From NCBI GenBank assembly GCA_910588505.1, contig CAJUPQ010000025.1:1-43923 (forward strand): DNA of 43,923 nt. The letters are read 5' to 3'. Every line of letters begins with the position of its first letter. Positions within the stretch are counted from its first letter, which is position 1. The notes beneath the pieces were generated by a model. It searched no databases, had not been told where the DNA came from, and saw only the letters and a list, made by a program, of their open reading frames with translations. Both the position numbers and the translations under genes were made by a program. Of this stretch, positions 23,492 to 32,440 are shown piece by piece. Origin of the DNA: an uncultured Hungatella sp. (GTDB lineage Bacteria; Bacillota; Clostridia; Lachnospirales; Lachnospiraceae).

Positions 23492-25786
23492 TTACAACAA
23501 TTTATTTACCTGCATCCCCTGTTTCCTGGCATAAAACACCAATCCGGAAGCCACCCTGTTATTGGAGGAATATACATCTATGGAATAACTCCCCTCTTTC
23601 CTTAAATCAGGCAGTTTCACCACAAAATTTTGTCCGTCGCCGCTGTGAGCATCGTAGGTTTTACCATTCATACAAACCGTAACATTCCCCAGCTTTGTCT
23701 TTGAGAAAAACTCAACTGCTCCATTCTTTTTCATGGTGTTAAATACAATCTCTCTGGAGCCTTCTTTTATATAAATCTCATATGCCTGATCCCGGTATGT
23801 GATCTCAATAATAGGCACCGTAACCTCTTCCAGGCTGGCTCCGCCATGTACCTCCACATTAGCTTTTCTGCCCCCTTTAAATCGGTCATAATTGGCCAAT
23901 ACCCAGAAACCATTAGATTCCGTGGCACAGAGCGGCTGTCCGTCCATTTCATCCTTCGGACAGCATCTTCCAGAATGTTCTCCCTTTGATTTCATGGTCC
24001 ACTTATTTTCACTGCATTTAAGAACAGACAATCTACTGGAGCCGTGGTCAGAGATCATCACGGCGCGTTCACACTGCCCTCTCACAAGCTTTGTCTTTAT
24101 GTTATCCAGAACGTTTTCAATAATCTCCAACTCGCGGATCAAATGGAAGGGCAACTTGTTTTTATTGAAGTCATAGTCTTTTTCCCCGTGATGTTTCATC
24201 TCATCTAAATCTTTTATGCCGTTTCGGTCAGGAATCAGCGTTGCGCCTCCCTCCTCAAACACGTCAATAAACTCTTTATTAAAGCAAGTGATTGACGGGA
24301 GTTCGCATTTACACACCGTCACATAGGCCTGCATCTCCTTCTCGTGGCATTTATCCAGAATAAATCCAAGGAACTCGACTCCCATTGCATCCATAAAATA
24401 AAGGTGGGTTCCTTTTTTCTCCACTGCTTCTATCTTCTCACTTCTGTGCGGGAGTAAAAGGTTATAATCTCTCTCCACTGCCTGCTTCTCCACAAGCGTT
24501 TCAAATTGCTGTAAAAGTTTATTAATAACCTTCTGATACTTGTACTCCTGGAAATAGCGATTCAACAGCTCATTCCTAAAATCATATGGCAATAAGTACG
24601 CATACAGCGGCGGATATATATGTTCCAGAATCCCCAGCAATTCTTCTCTGGAAAATTCAAGTCCATATACGTCTAAAAGACCAATGATCTGTTTTCGCTC
24701 CATATCCGTTGCATCGGTTAAATAATATAGTGCATATTTGCCCTTACATATCACAAAAGAACAATAGTCTGCCACTTCTTCCTGGGGATATCCGAAAGCC
24801 TTTACCGTATTCTTCCACTCATCAAACCGTTTCCAAAAATCCGCATCATTCCAATCAATATCCAGTAATCCACGAAAAACAGACCGGATAAATTCCTTTA
24901 TGGAGTTTGACTTTTTAATTGCCGTCTGCAGGCACCAGCTGTTGGATGCGCCATACAGTTTCAGCGCGATAAAAAGAAGCCATCTCCTCTCCTCATCAAA
25001 AAATCTCCAATTTCCCACGGCTAATTCCAAATTATTGCAGTTTCCAAAAAGTTCATTTAAGAATGCAGCCCAGCTGTGATATTGAGATAAATACTTCATG
25101 GCATTCCCCCATAGTCTGTTTGTTCCAAAACTCTCCAGCAGATATTCTGTCTTTGAATCCATAGAACATAATACACAGAACGGACTGTGCTGCTCAACAA
25201 TGTGATACAGAGACCTGGAATAGGAGGATTTTCTTTTTGATGTTCTTATATAAAAAGTGTCTTCTTCCTCCTCTTCAATCTTTGAAGACACATGTTCAAT
25301 GCCGATGACTTCACACTTTCCTTCCGGAACCGGCACTTGAAGTGTCAAAAAAACCAGCTGTGGTTTTGGAGTCTTCTGGCCATAAACATCGTAGATAAGC
25401 CTTTTCTGCCGCACATCTGCTACCCCCAGATACTTCTCACACTGATAACAAATTACGACGATTTTACAGATTGCAGAGGATGTATGCAACAGTTGAGATA
25501 TAAACTTTTTTACTTCATCCTCTCCCATCAGCATAAGATGGGTCGTAAAACCGTTGAGAAGTAAAGTCCCCTTTAAAGTCTTTATATCATTTAACAATTT
25601 ATCTATCTTTGGATTGTCGTCCTCCCCCGCATAATCTTTTACCGATTTAAAGAGATTATCTCCTACCTGAAAGTGCTGCCGAAACTGCTTCATCTGGACA
25701 GTATTGCGAATATTAACAAATCGCGGCTGAGTATCCTCTTTACGAAGATATCTCTCCACATTTTCGATACACTCCTCTAATTTCAA
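23492..25786 (-). CDS. pglZ: BREX alkaline-phosphatase-fold protein PglZ/BrxZ
   Basis: 764 residues. The PglZ domain of the alkaline phosphatase superfamily is at about 455-690: the metal-binding Asp in YFMDAMGVEFLGF (Asp466) and the Asp-His pair in VMISDHGSSRLSVL (Asp580, His581), and a later His in EVHGGASLEEVTVP. The last 75 residues form a beta domain. PglZ is the defining protein of BREX systems; its substrate is not established. The start is TTG at 25,786 behind AAGGGGG. It lies 12 bases after brxC. Confidence 0.92.
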   Translation of the reverse strand: MKLEECIENVERYLRKEDTQPRFVNIRNTVQMKQFRQHFQVGDNLFKSVKDYAGEDDNPKIDKLLNDIKTLKGTLLLNGFTTHLMLMGEDEVKKFISQLLHTSSAICKIVVICYQCEKYLGVADVRQKRLIYDVYGQKTPKPQLVFLTLQVPVPEGKCEVIGIEHVSSKIEEEEEDTFYIRTSKRKSSYSRSLYHIVEQHSPFCVLCSMDSKTEYLLESFGTNRLWGNAMKYLSQYHSWAAFLNELFGNCNNLELAVGNWRFFDEERRWLLFIALKLYGASNSWCLQTAIKKSNSIKEFIRSVFRGLLDIDWNDADFWKRFDEWKNTVKAFGYPQEEVADYCSFVICKGKYALYYLTDATDMERKQIIGLLDVYGLEFSREELLGILEHIYPPLYAYLLPYDFRNELLNRYFQEYKYQKVINKLLQQFETLVEKQAVERDYNLLLPHRSEKIEAVEKKGTHLYFMDAMGVEFLGFILDKCHEKEMQAYVTVCKCELPSITCFNKEFIDVFEEGGATLIPDRNGIKDLDEMKHHGEKDYDFNKNKLPFHLIRELEIIENVLDNIKTKLVRGQCERAVMISDHGSSRLSVLKCSENKWTMKSKGEHSGRCCPKDEMDGQPLCATESNGFWVLANYDRFKGGRKANVEVHGGASLEEVTVPIIEITYRDQAYEIYIKEGSREIVFNTMKKNGAVEFFSKTKLGNVTVCMNGKTYDAHSGDGQNFVVKLPDLRKEGSYSIDVYSSNNRVASGLVFYARKQGMQVNKLL

Positions 25787-25798
25787 CGCAGTTCCCCC

Positions 25799-28700
25799 TT
25801 AATTGTTTTTGATGATCTCCATACCAACGATCATATTGTCACGGATCAGCTCTTTAAGGTATCTCTTCACATCAGTGATATCCATGCCATCAATCTTTTC
25901 CAGCGCTCTCTCACATCCCCCGCCATGATACTTATATTCTGCCATCTCTTTAAGACGTGTATCAATCTCCGGAAGCCCAAACCACTCGAAGGGTTCCGGC
26001 GTCATAACTTTATCTAAATAGTTCCTCACATCATCTACATCATCCAGCAGCACTGCATACGATTTTATGATATTTTTCTTAAAAGCCTTATCCCGCTCTT
26101 CCTTGTTGCTGAGCCTGTCAAAAAAATCTGCTTTTTCAAAGTATTCCAGAGTTCTTTCCACAGACGACCGGTCAGGCTGCTTCATACAGACGGCAGCAAA
26201 TGCCTTTTTTGCGTCTGTTACCTCCTTCTCGGGCACCATACATAAAATTGGAGTTATATATTTTGTTGACCACTTTTTAGGATTTTCTGTCCCAGTCTTT
26301 TCTGTCCAATATTTTTTTAGTTTTGCCGCGCCCTTCTCACTGTCAAACCGCTTTATGGTCTCCTCAACTATATTTTGATAATAGTCTCTTTCCGACGTAA
26401 AAACTCCTAGGGGAAGCATGGAAAAAATCTCATGAATCTCCTCATCAGAATAGGGACTTAAGATGAAAGAGCAGGCTTTTTTGAAAATCCCTGTCTGATC
26501 ATGGTAAAAATCTTTGAAACGCTCTCCCTTTACCGTAATCTCTTCCAAAAAACGCTTTCTCTGAGAGTCAAACATCTGTTCCGATTTTTTTACCATATAC
26601 AGAAGCTCCATCATACCTGACAGTTCTTCCCAATTACTCTTTCCGTAGAGATAGGAAACGCGTATTCGATTGCAGCAGTTACTCCATTCTCTAACCGTAT
26701 TGTCAAAATCTACGTTTTGGGGGAGAATACGGTTGCTGGCTTCAATGATCTCATATTCCAAGATCACCTCATCAATTTTGTCATCAGCCGTATCTTTGTT
26801 CCACACCCAATTGGCAGCGTCCGCATCAAATTTCCCCCTTAAGCGGTTGATATACTGGCCATTATCCCCAACCGATGACGCAAGCATAGGAAGCCTTCCA
26901 TCCTTATAACCGGCCAGATAGGTCTGCATACCTTTCTTACAATTTTCTCTTGAGACCAAATTAGCCAGATCGTTTACGCTTAACGGATTCTCAAGACAGA
27001 GTTTTCCAATATCCATTGCGATATCGCTGTCCGTCTGAGATGTATTGTGATTATTTGCGATGTTGGTATACCCGTTAATGAGTTTTTCCACAATCTTCTT
27101 ATCACTCTGCAACGGCACATCGTCTAGTATCGCCTCTAAACACCATACTGGAAACAGCAGTTCCTTCATTTTCTGACGGATACGTTCCCTGGTCTGCTCA
27201 ATGGATGTACACAGACTTTTCTCAATGGCAAATATGGAGGAAGACGCACGGTTAAAAGATTTCTCCTCTTCTGTCATAGCCACAATAAACTTATCTTTAT
27301 AGCGGGGGATTGGTGTTGTCGTATGCTTGAGTATTTCTGCTACCATCTCTTTTAATTTGCCCACGGACATCACATCATTTGTAAGTCCATCACTCCAGCT
27401 GTAAGTGCTGACAGCATATTCTTTGAGAACAAACCCCATTACAAAGGCGGTCAGATTACAGGGCATAAAACCATAGGGGCTTTCTTTCAGTAAGCGATAG
27501 ATTCTCTCTATGGACACTCTCCCATCCCTGTCAAACGCGTCTTTTATCACTTTCTCAACAGCTATCTTGATTCTGGAGATCAGCGTATAAGGTTCATCTT
27601 TCCAATACTGTTCATGCTCCCACGCATACCTGCCGATATAATTCTCTAGTTTTGTGTTTTCATTTTGGGATTTATACTGTCCCTGGACAGCCCGTTTTGC
27701 GCCGTATTCAACTCCTGACGGCATCATGTTAGCCAACCACATAACGTCTGTCACCGAACTTCCGGTCTCCAGGCTATCGGGATATCTTTTTCGGTCAATC
27801 GCCATCATCTCCTCATGGAGCGCATCTTTTGTCGGAATCCTCTCCCCTTTTGGCCTATCCGCTGTGTATATTATGAATTCGCCGTCAGCGATCCGTTTTC
27901 TCCATTTTTTTAGTACTTCTTCCGCGTTTTTCTCATACTGCTCTCCCAATGTCCGATTCTGTTTCAAATTAACAACAGAATTTGCCATGGCCTCGGCATA
28001 CTGTTCCATCAAGTCCGCACCTAATGGTGTTATGGAAGCATCAATAAATACGATACCACATGGATTGTTCTCCACAGCCTCCTGGATATACTTCCCTATC
28101 GCCGTGCTCTCCGTATCATCTTTCGCAAAAGCAATGACGGCCATGATCCTATTATTCGATTCGCCACAGTTGTTTTCCAGTTCACGAACCGTTGTTTTAA
28201 AGCTTGTCACAGATACACGTTTTATCTCATAGCGCAGGCGAAGAGGACCGCTAAGTTCCATCACATCCCCAATATTGCCCTCACTTATAAGAGTCTCCGT
28301 AGATTTTTCTTTTTGCTGTTCTTTCTGCTTGGCCAGTTCCGCCACGTTGCCTGAACTCACAAGAGCTGAATACTGAAATTTTCCGCCCCCCATAGGTTTT
28401 CTGAACAGAACATCTGGAACCAGACTGTTGGCAATCCGTGAAGCCTCATCATTTTCCAGATCTGACCCCTCAAACGCATAATTTAAGTTCTTTTCATTGG
28501 GGATAAACAGTTCAACCGTATCTCCGGTCCTCTGCGAAATAGCCTGCAGCAGCAACAGGGTTTTGAAAACTCTTTTATCGTCCCGCCCCAAATCTTTTGA
28601 TTGAATTAGATAGTAAGAATCCAATATCTGGCGGATATCGTGAGATAAATACTCTTTTCCCTTTTCATAAAAGAAATCCCAGAGCATATCAATGGTTAAC

Positions 28701-30001
28701 AAAGGGTTTTCATCATGGGGGCCAAAGTTGTCAATGAACCACTGAAATCCTTTGATTTCATCTCCATGGTCGTTCTTGATAAAATCAAACATGCTTCGCT
28801 GATTAGAGTCAAAGGCTGATGAAATATGTTTTAACATCAATGCCGTATAGGGATGTATGGGAAGGATGGACTTTAATTCATCGTCTGTGATATGCGCTCT
28901 GCCTTTCACTAAGCTTCTGGCATCATCCGTCCTTTCATACAGTTCATCTGCGATGTCCTCCCATTCCTCCTGCACCACAGTATCACTACTTATTTTCAAT
29001 GCAGACTTCATCAGACCAAACGCCATATTTTCCGGAAGCTCGATATTACAGACAGGTTTCAAAAAACGGTCAAGTATCTTTTTCCAGTCATCATCATTCT
29101 CCAGAAAGATATGACTTACATTATGAGTGACGATAATGCAATAGAACGGATCGCTGCCGCTCATGTCCACAATCTTTTGGAACCCGGTCAGCGCCCTCCT
29201 GTTGTTGCGGAAATACTCTGTAAATTCATCCCAGATAAATACAATGGCTTTCAGATCATGTTCTCTGATTACTTCACGTATCCACTCTACCAGACCGTCA
29301 ACGTCAAGATACAAGGCTCTGAACTGTCTCTCCTCGGCAACTCTCATGACCTTCCCCATAAGCTCCTGCAAAGCGTCCCCGCTGTAACTGTTCAGGTCTT
29401 CAATAACCCCGTCTACATCTTCCCCGGCAAACATGTCTGTATACTGAGGGGATTTCATCAGGGTATTAAAATATTGTTTATTGGTCTCATCAGAGAGCCA
29501 TTTGACAGCGGCATACTTTAACGCATGGACTCCCGCGTTATCAATGCCAATTTCTTTCATGGCATTGACAATACTGTCCTGTATAGCAAATACAAGGCTG
29601 TTATCTCCCCTGATACTTGACGCCCCATACCGATGTACCGTCAATATCCTCTGCTTGCCGGATTTTAACTGCTGAAATTGCTTATAAAGGTCTGTACTTA
29701 ACTGTTCCTTATATTTCTCAAAGTAATCTTTTGTGTCATCTTCTCCGGCGTCCAGCAACTTCTTTAAGGTCAGCACTGCATGGGATTTTCCGGTGCCGTA
29801 CGCCCCTTCCACCCAGATAGAGACTCTCTGTTTTCTTGAAATAACGGTTATGATATCCTTCACCAGTTTTACAAATGTCTCGTGAGGATAAAACTTTTTC
29901 CACAGTTCCGGCTTACCGTTGATGATCGCTTCATTCACCTGAGGAAAATATTCCGGATCTATATCAAAATACTCTCTGTATTTATCAAACATATCTGCCA
30001 T
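25799..30001 (-). CDS. brxC: BREX ATPase BrxC
   Basis: A 1400-residue AAA+ ATPase. The family start FDKYREYFDIDPEYFPQVNE is followed by Walker A VEGAYGTGKSHAVLTL (64-79) and Walker B AIVFIWDEFTEYF near residue 260. The remainder is largely helical with no enzymatic domain recognised. BrxC/PglY proteins are found in all BREX types and are thought to be the large motor or scaffold of the complex. ATG at 30,001 has GGAGGAAAGGGAG. It is placed between brxP and pglZ with gaps of 12-14 bases, which is the type 4 arrangement. Confidence 0.92.
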   Translation of the reverse strand: MADMFDKYREYFDIDPEYFPQVNEAIINGKPELWKKFYPHETFVKLVKDIITVISRKQRVSIWVEGAYGTGKSHAVLTLKKLLDAGEDDTKDYFEKYKEQLSTDLYKQFQQLKSGKQRILTVHRYGASSIRGDNSLVFAIQDSIVNAMKEIGIDNAGVHALKYAAVKWLSDETNKQYFNTLMKSPQYTDMFAGEDVDGVIEDLNSYSGDALQELMGKVMRVAEERQFRALYLDVDGLVEWIREVIREHDLKAIVFIWDEFTEYFRNNRRALTGFQKIVDMSGSDPFYCIIVTHNVSHIFLENDDDWKKILDRFLKPVCNIELPENMAFGLMKSALKISSDTVVQEEWEDIADELYERTDDARSLVKGRAHITDDELKSILPIHPYTALMLKHISSAFDSNQRSMFDFIKNDHGDEIKGFQWFIDNFGPHDENPLLTIDMLWDFFYEKGKEYLSHDIRQILDSYYLIQSKDLGRDDKRVFKTLLLLQAISQRTGDTVELFIPNEKNLNYAFEGSDLENDEASRIANSLVPDVLFRKPMGGGKFQYSALVSSGNVAELAKQKEQQKEKSTETLISEGNIGDVMELSGPLRLRYEIKRVSVTSFKTTVRELENNCGESNNRIMAVIAFAKDDTESTAIGKYIQEAVENNPCGIVFIDASITPLGADLMEQYAEAMANSVVNLKQNRTLGEQYEKNAEEVLKKWRKRIADGEFIIYTADRPKGERIPTKDALHEEMMAIDRKRYPDSLETGSSVTDVMWLANMMPSGVEYGAKRAVQGQYKSQNENTKLENYIGRYAWEHEQYWKDEPYTLISRIKIAVEKVIKDAFDRDGRVSIERIYRLLKESPYGFMPCNLTAFVMGFVLKEYAVSTYSWSDGLTNDVMSVGKLKEMVAEILKHTTTPIPRYKDKFIVAMTEEEKSFNRASSSIFAIEKSLCTSIEQTRERIRQKMKELLFPVWCLEAILDDVPLQSDKKIVEKLINGYTNIANNHNTSQTDSDIAMDIGKLCLENPLSVNDLANLVSRENCKKGMQTYLAGYKDGRLPMLASSVGDNGQYINRLRGKFDADAANWVWNKDTADDKIDEVILEYEIIEASNRILPQNVDFDNTVREWSNCCNRIRVSYLYGKSNWEELSGMMELLYMVKKSEQMFDSQRKRFLEEITVKGERFKDFYHDQTGIFKKACSFILSPYSDEEIHEIFSMLPLGVFTSERDYYQNIVEETIKRFDSEKGAAKLKKYWTEKTGTENPKKWSTKYITPILCMVPEKEVTDAKKAFAAVCMKQPDRSSVERTLEYFEKADFFDRLSNKEERDKAFKKNIIKSYAVLLDDVDDVRNYLDKVMTPEPFEWFGLPEIDTRLKEMAEYKYHGGGCERALEKIDGMDITDVKRYLKELIRDNMIVGMEIIKNN

Positions 30002-30015
30002 GCTCCCTTTCCTCC

Positions 30016-32427
30016 TTAGAATAAAGTCAGCACATCTTCTGATGACTTGTCGCCGCGAAGCGTTATATTATCAAGGTCAAGGGTAAATGACACATTGATA
30101 AATTCCGAATAGTTGATACTAAGGCCGTTTAACAGCTGTTCCATTTTGTCCTTGTTGAGCCCAAAAATTTCTGTTGGACTGACGCCTTCACTGTCTATAC
30201 TGTGATTCAATAACCGGCTTAAAGTAAACGTATAATAACCATCACATGCCTCCGCAAACTTAAACAGAGAATACAGGATAACCCGTGGATCAGGCGTCTG
30301 CCATGGCTGTCTTACGAAACTTTTCAGTGTGATGATTTCTGTTCTTGTAGAATTGGCTTTTTCTTCATATTCACAAACCCCCAACCCCAGCTGCGCTCCC
30401 ATAGGCGTTTTTATAAGCATCACCTTGAACGCGTCTATTACATTTCTTTTTCCAAGTCCTTTTATATCATTTTCCATAACGCTTTCCAAAAACATCCGCA
30501 TCTGCTCCGGAGTTATCGTTTCATGAAACGGGATATTCTTGATAAACCAACGGTAATCCGGTGTATAGACAAGATTACACAACATCAAAGCCCACATTTT
30601 TTCATCGTCAGCTCCCAGACACATCATCTTTTTTCCGAAATCTGACACCTCATATCTGGTATATTTATCATGCCCTTCCGCCTTATTAAAACGGACCATA
30701 GCCGCATCTTTCAGAAAATGAAGAAACGCATCCTTTTTCTTGTTGGCAACTATCATATCTCCGTCATTGTCCCAAAATTCCGGTCCGCCGTTATACTTAA
30801 AGTAAATCCTAATCCAATTATCCCTGATACCAAAGCTATAATAATTTCCAAGTCCTTTCACTTTCTTTTCCGCCCCTGTCTTATTTCTGATAGAATTGTA
30901 CCTTACACAATGTTCAACAATATCGTGGCATTTGTGGCAATGACGACACTCTCCGGATATCTTAAGGCCATTTGACATATCAATACATCCATACTCGCAT
31001 TCTGCCACACAAACACCGCAATTCACACAATAAGTACTTTTTACAATAACGCTCCGAAACAGAGATAAAAATTTTATATCATCTTTTTCCCCTGTACAAT
31101 TTGGAAAAGAAAAGACATCCCCCTTCTCACTGTGCTTCAAATAAACCGTATAAATTTTCTTTCGAAAATTAATCGCGTATTTGGTCGGTGATTCCTCAAT
31201 AAAAGTACCTATTGTTTTAGCCCATTCTTTCCATCTTTCGTTAGCTTTTTCAACAAAAATGGTAGTCTTTCCTCCGACAATATCTACGCTGTGCCTGTCA
31301 TATCCAAAATTCAGCTCTCTTCCGGATTTTCTTGTCTTCCAAAGTCCAAGGTCGATAAATTTTTGCATCTCCAAATCGGATAAATTCGTTTTTCCGCTGG
31401 TTTCTTTTATTTTACTTACGAATCTCTCAATGTCCTCCTGGTAGCAGAGCCCTTTCATATATTCATGTTTTCCTGATGACATAGGACACACCAGACATCC
31501 GGCCCGGTTAATTCCCTTTTTATAACACTCATTCAAAACCAAATGGTTCTCATAAATATATATGTATAATTCTGCTGAGTTCCACTCTATAATCGGGTGG
31601 CAGCTGAATTGTCCCTGATGTTTACCTCCAAAGCTTACATCCTCGTACTCGCTCCGTGATACACTTTCATCTCCTCGCACTCCGGTAAAAGCCATGCCTG
31701 TTAACTTCTTATCTTTTATATATTCTCTAAGCAGCATGATCTGCGGGGAAGTCTTATGCACACTGCAGCACCATCTGTTAGTCACAGCAGGAGGCCCGAA
31801 ACATCTCCAAGTTTGTTCTGTATTAAGCGCTGAACTTGATGTTCTAAAAATAATCCCATTCTCCCGACAAAACCGTTCAGTCTCCTCTACCACCTGTTTT
31901 GTATCTGGAAATTCCATTCCGGTATCCCCAAACACTACCTTTATCTCATTATGGGGCAAAGCTCTCTGCACAATGTCAAGCGCAACAACACTGTCCTTTC
32001 CGCCGCTGAATGCCACATAAAAAACATCAACTTGATCTTTATATTCAACATAGGTATTGTAAACCTTTTTAATAGTTTCCTGTTCAAGGCTTTCCATAAT
32101 ACATTTATTTTTCTCTACCATACCCGGTATATCAACGAAACGCAATGACCTGCCGTCTGATTCCGGCAAGTCCAATATCACAACCTCAGGAGCTGTATAC
32201 ATGGAACCGCCCATAGTCTTGGCTACTTTCTTCCCACGGTAAACATAATTATTTGCTTCCGCCCACATATAAGGATAAGAATCATTCTTCTCATAACTCC
32301 AATATCGGTCAAATCCCAACAAATCCAATTCTTTAAAATAAACAGGTCTTGGCTCTTTACTAAAACTTGCAGGAGTATTGTTTAACAAGAGCCCTCCTGT
32401 CTCTGCATCATATTCATATGAATACAT
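30016..32427 (-). CDS. brxP: BREX type 4 PAPS-reductase-like protein BrxP with ferredoxin and DUF4007 parts
   Basis: 803 residues. Residues about 130-330 form an adenine-nucleotide alpha-hydrolase/PAPS-reductase domain with the PP-loop SGGKDS (141-146), VVFGDTGMEFPDT, Cys220-Cys221 in NRWCCSVHK and GCLVCPM (310-316). Residues 467-507 hold clustered Cys (CVNCGVCVAECEYGC, then CRHCHKC), as in a two-cluster ferredoxin. Residues about 530-800 match the DUF4007 pattern. DndC and SspD, which insert sulfur into the DNA backbone, share the PP-loop fold, so BrxP is a candidate DNA sulfuration enzyme. The gene precedes brxC by 14 bases. ATG at 32,427 has a GAGGATAAG ribosome site. Confidence 0.87.
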   Translation of the reverse strand: MYSYEYDAETGGLLLNNTPASFSKEPRPVYFKELDLLGFDRYWSYEKNDSYPYMWAEANNYVYRGKKVAKTMGGSMYTAPEVVILDLPESDGRSLRFVDIPGMVEKNKCIMESLEQETIKKVYNTYVEYKDQVDVFYVAFSGGKDSVVALDIVQRALPHNEIKVVFGDTGMEFPDTKQVVEETERFCRENGIIFRTSSSALNTEQTWRCFGPPAVTNRWCCSVHKTSPQIMLLREYIKDKKLTGMAFTGVRGDESVSRSEYEDVSFGGKHQGQFSCHPIIEWNSAELYIYIYENHLVLNECYKKGINRAGCLVCPMSSGKHEYMKGLCYQEDIERFVSKIKETSGKTNLSDLEMQKFIDLGLWKTRKSGRELNFGYDRHSVDIVGGKTTIFVEKANERWKEWAKTIGTFIEESPTKYAINFRKKIYTVYLKHSEKGDVFSFPNCTGEKDDIKFLSLFRSVIVKSTYCVNCGVCVAECEYGCIDMSNGLKISGECRHCHKCHDIVEHCVRYNSIRNKTGAEKKVKGLGNYYSFGIRDNWIRIYFKYNGGPEFWDNDGDMIVANKKKDAFLHFLKDAAMVRFNKAEGHDKYTRYEVSDFGKKMMCLGADDEKMWALMLCNLVYTPDYRWFIKNIPFHETITPEQMRMFLESVMENDIKGLGKRNVIDAFKVMLIKTPMGAQLGLGVCEYEEKANSTRTEIITLKSFVRQPWQTPDPRVILYSLFKFAEACDGYYTFTLSRLLNHSIDSEGVSPTEIFGLNKDKMEQLLNGLSINYSEFINVSFTLDLDNITLRGDKSSEDVLTLF

Positions 32428-32440
32428 AATCTTATCCTCT

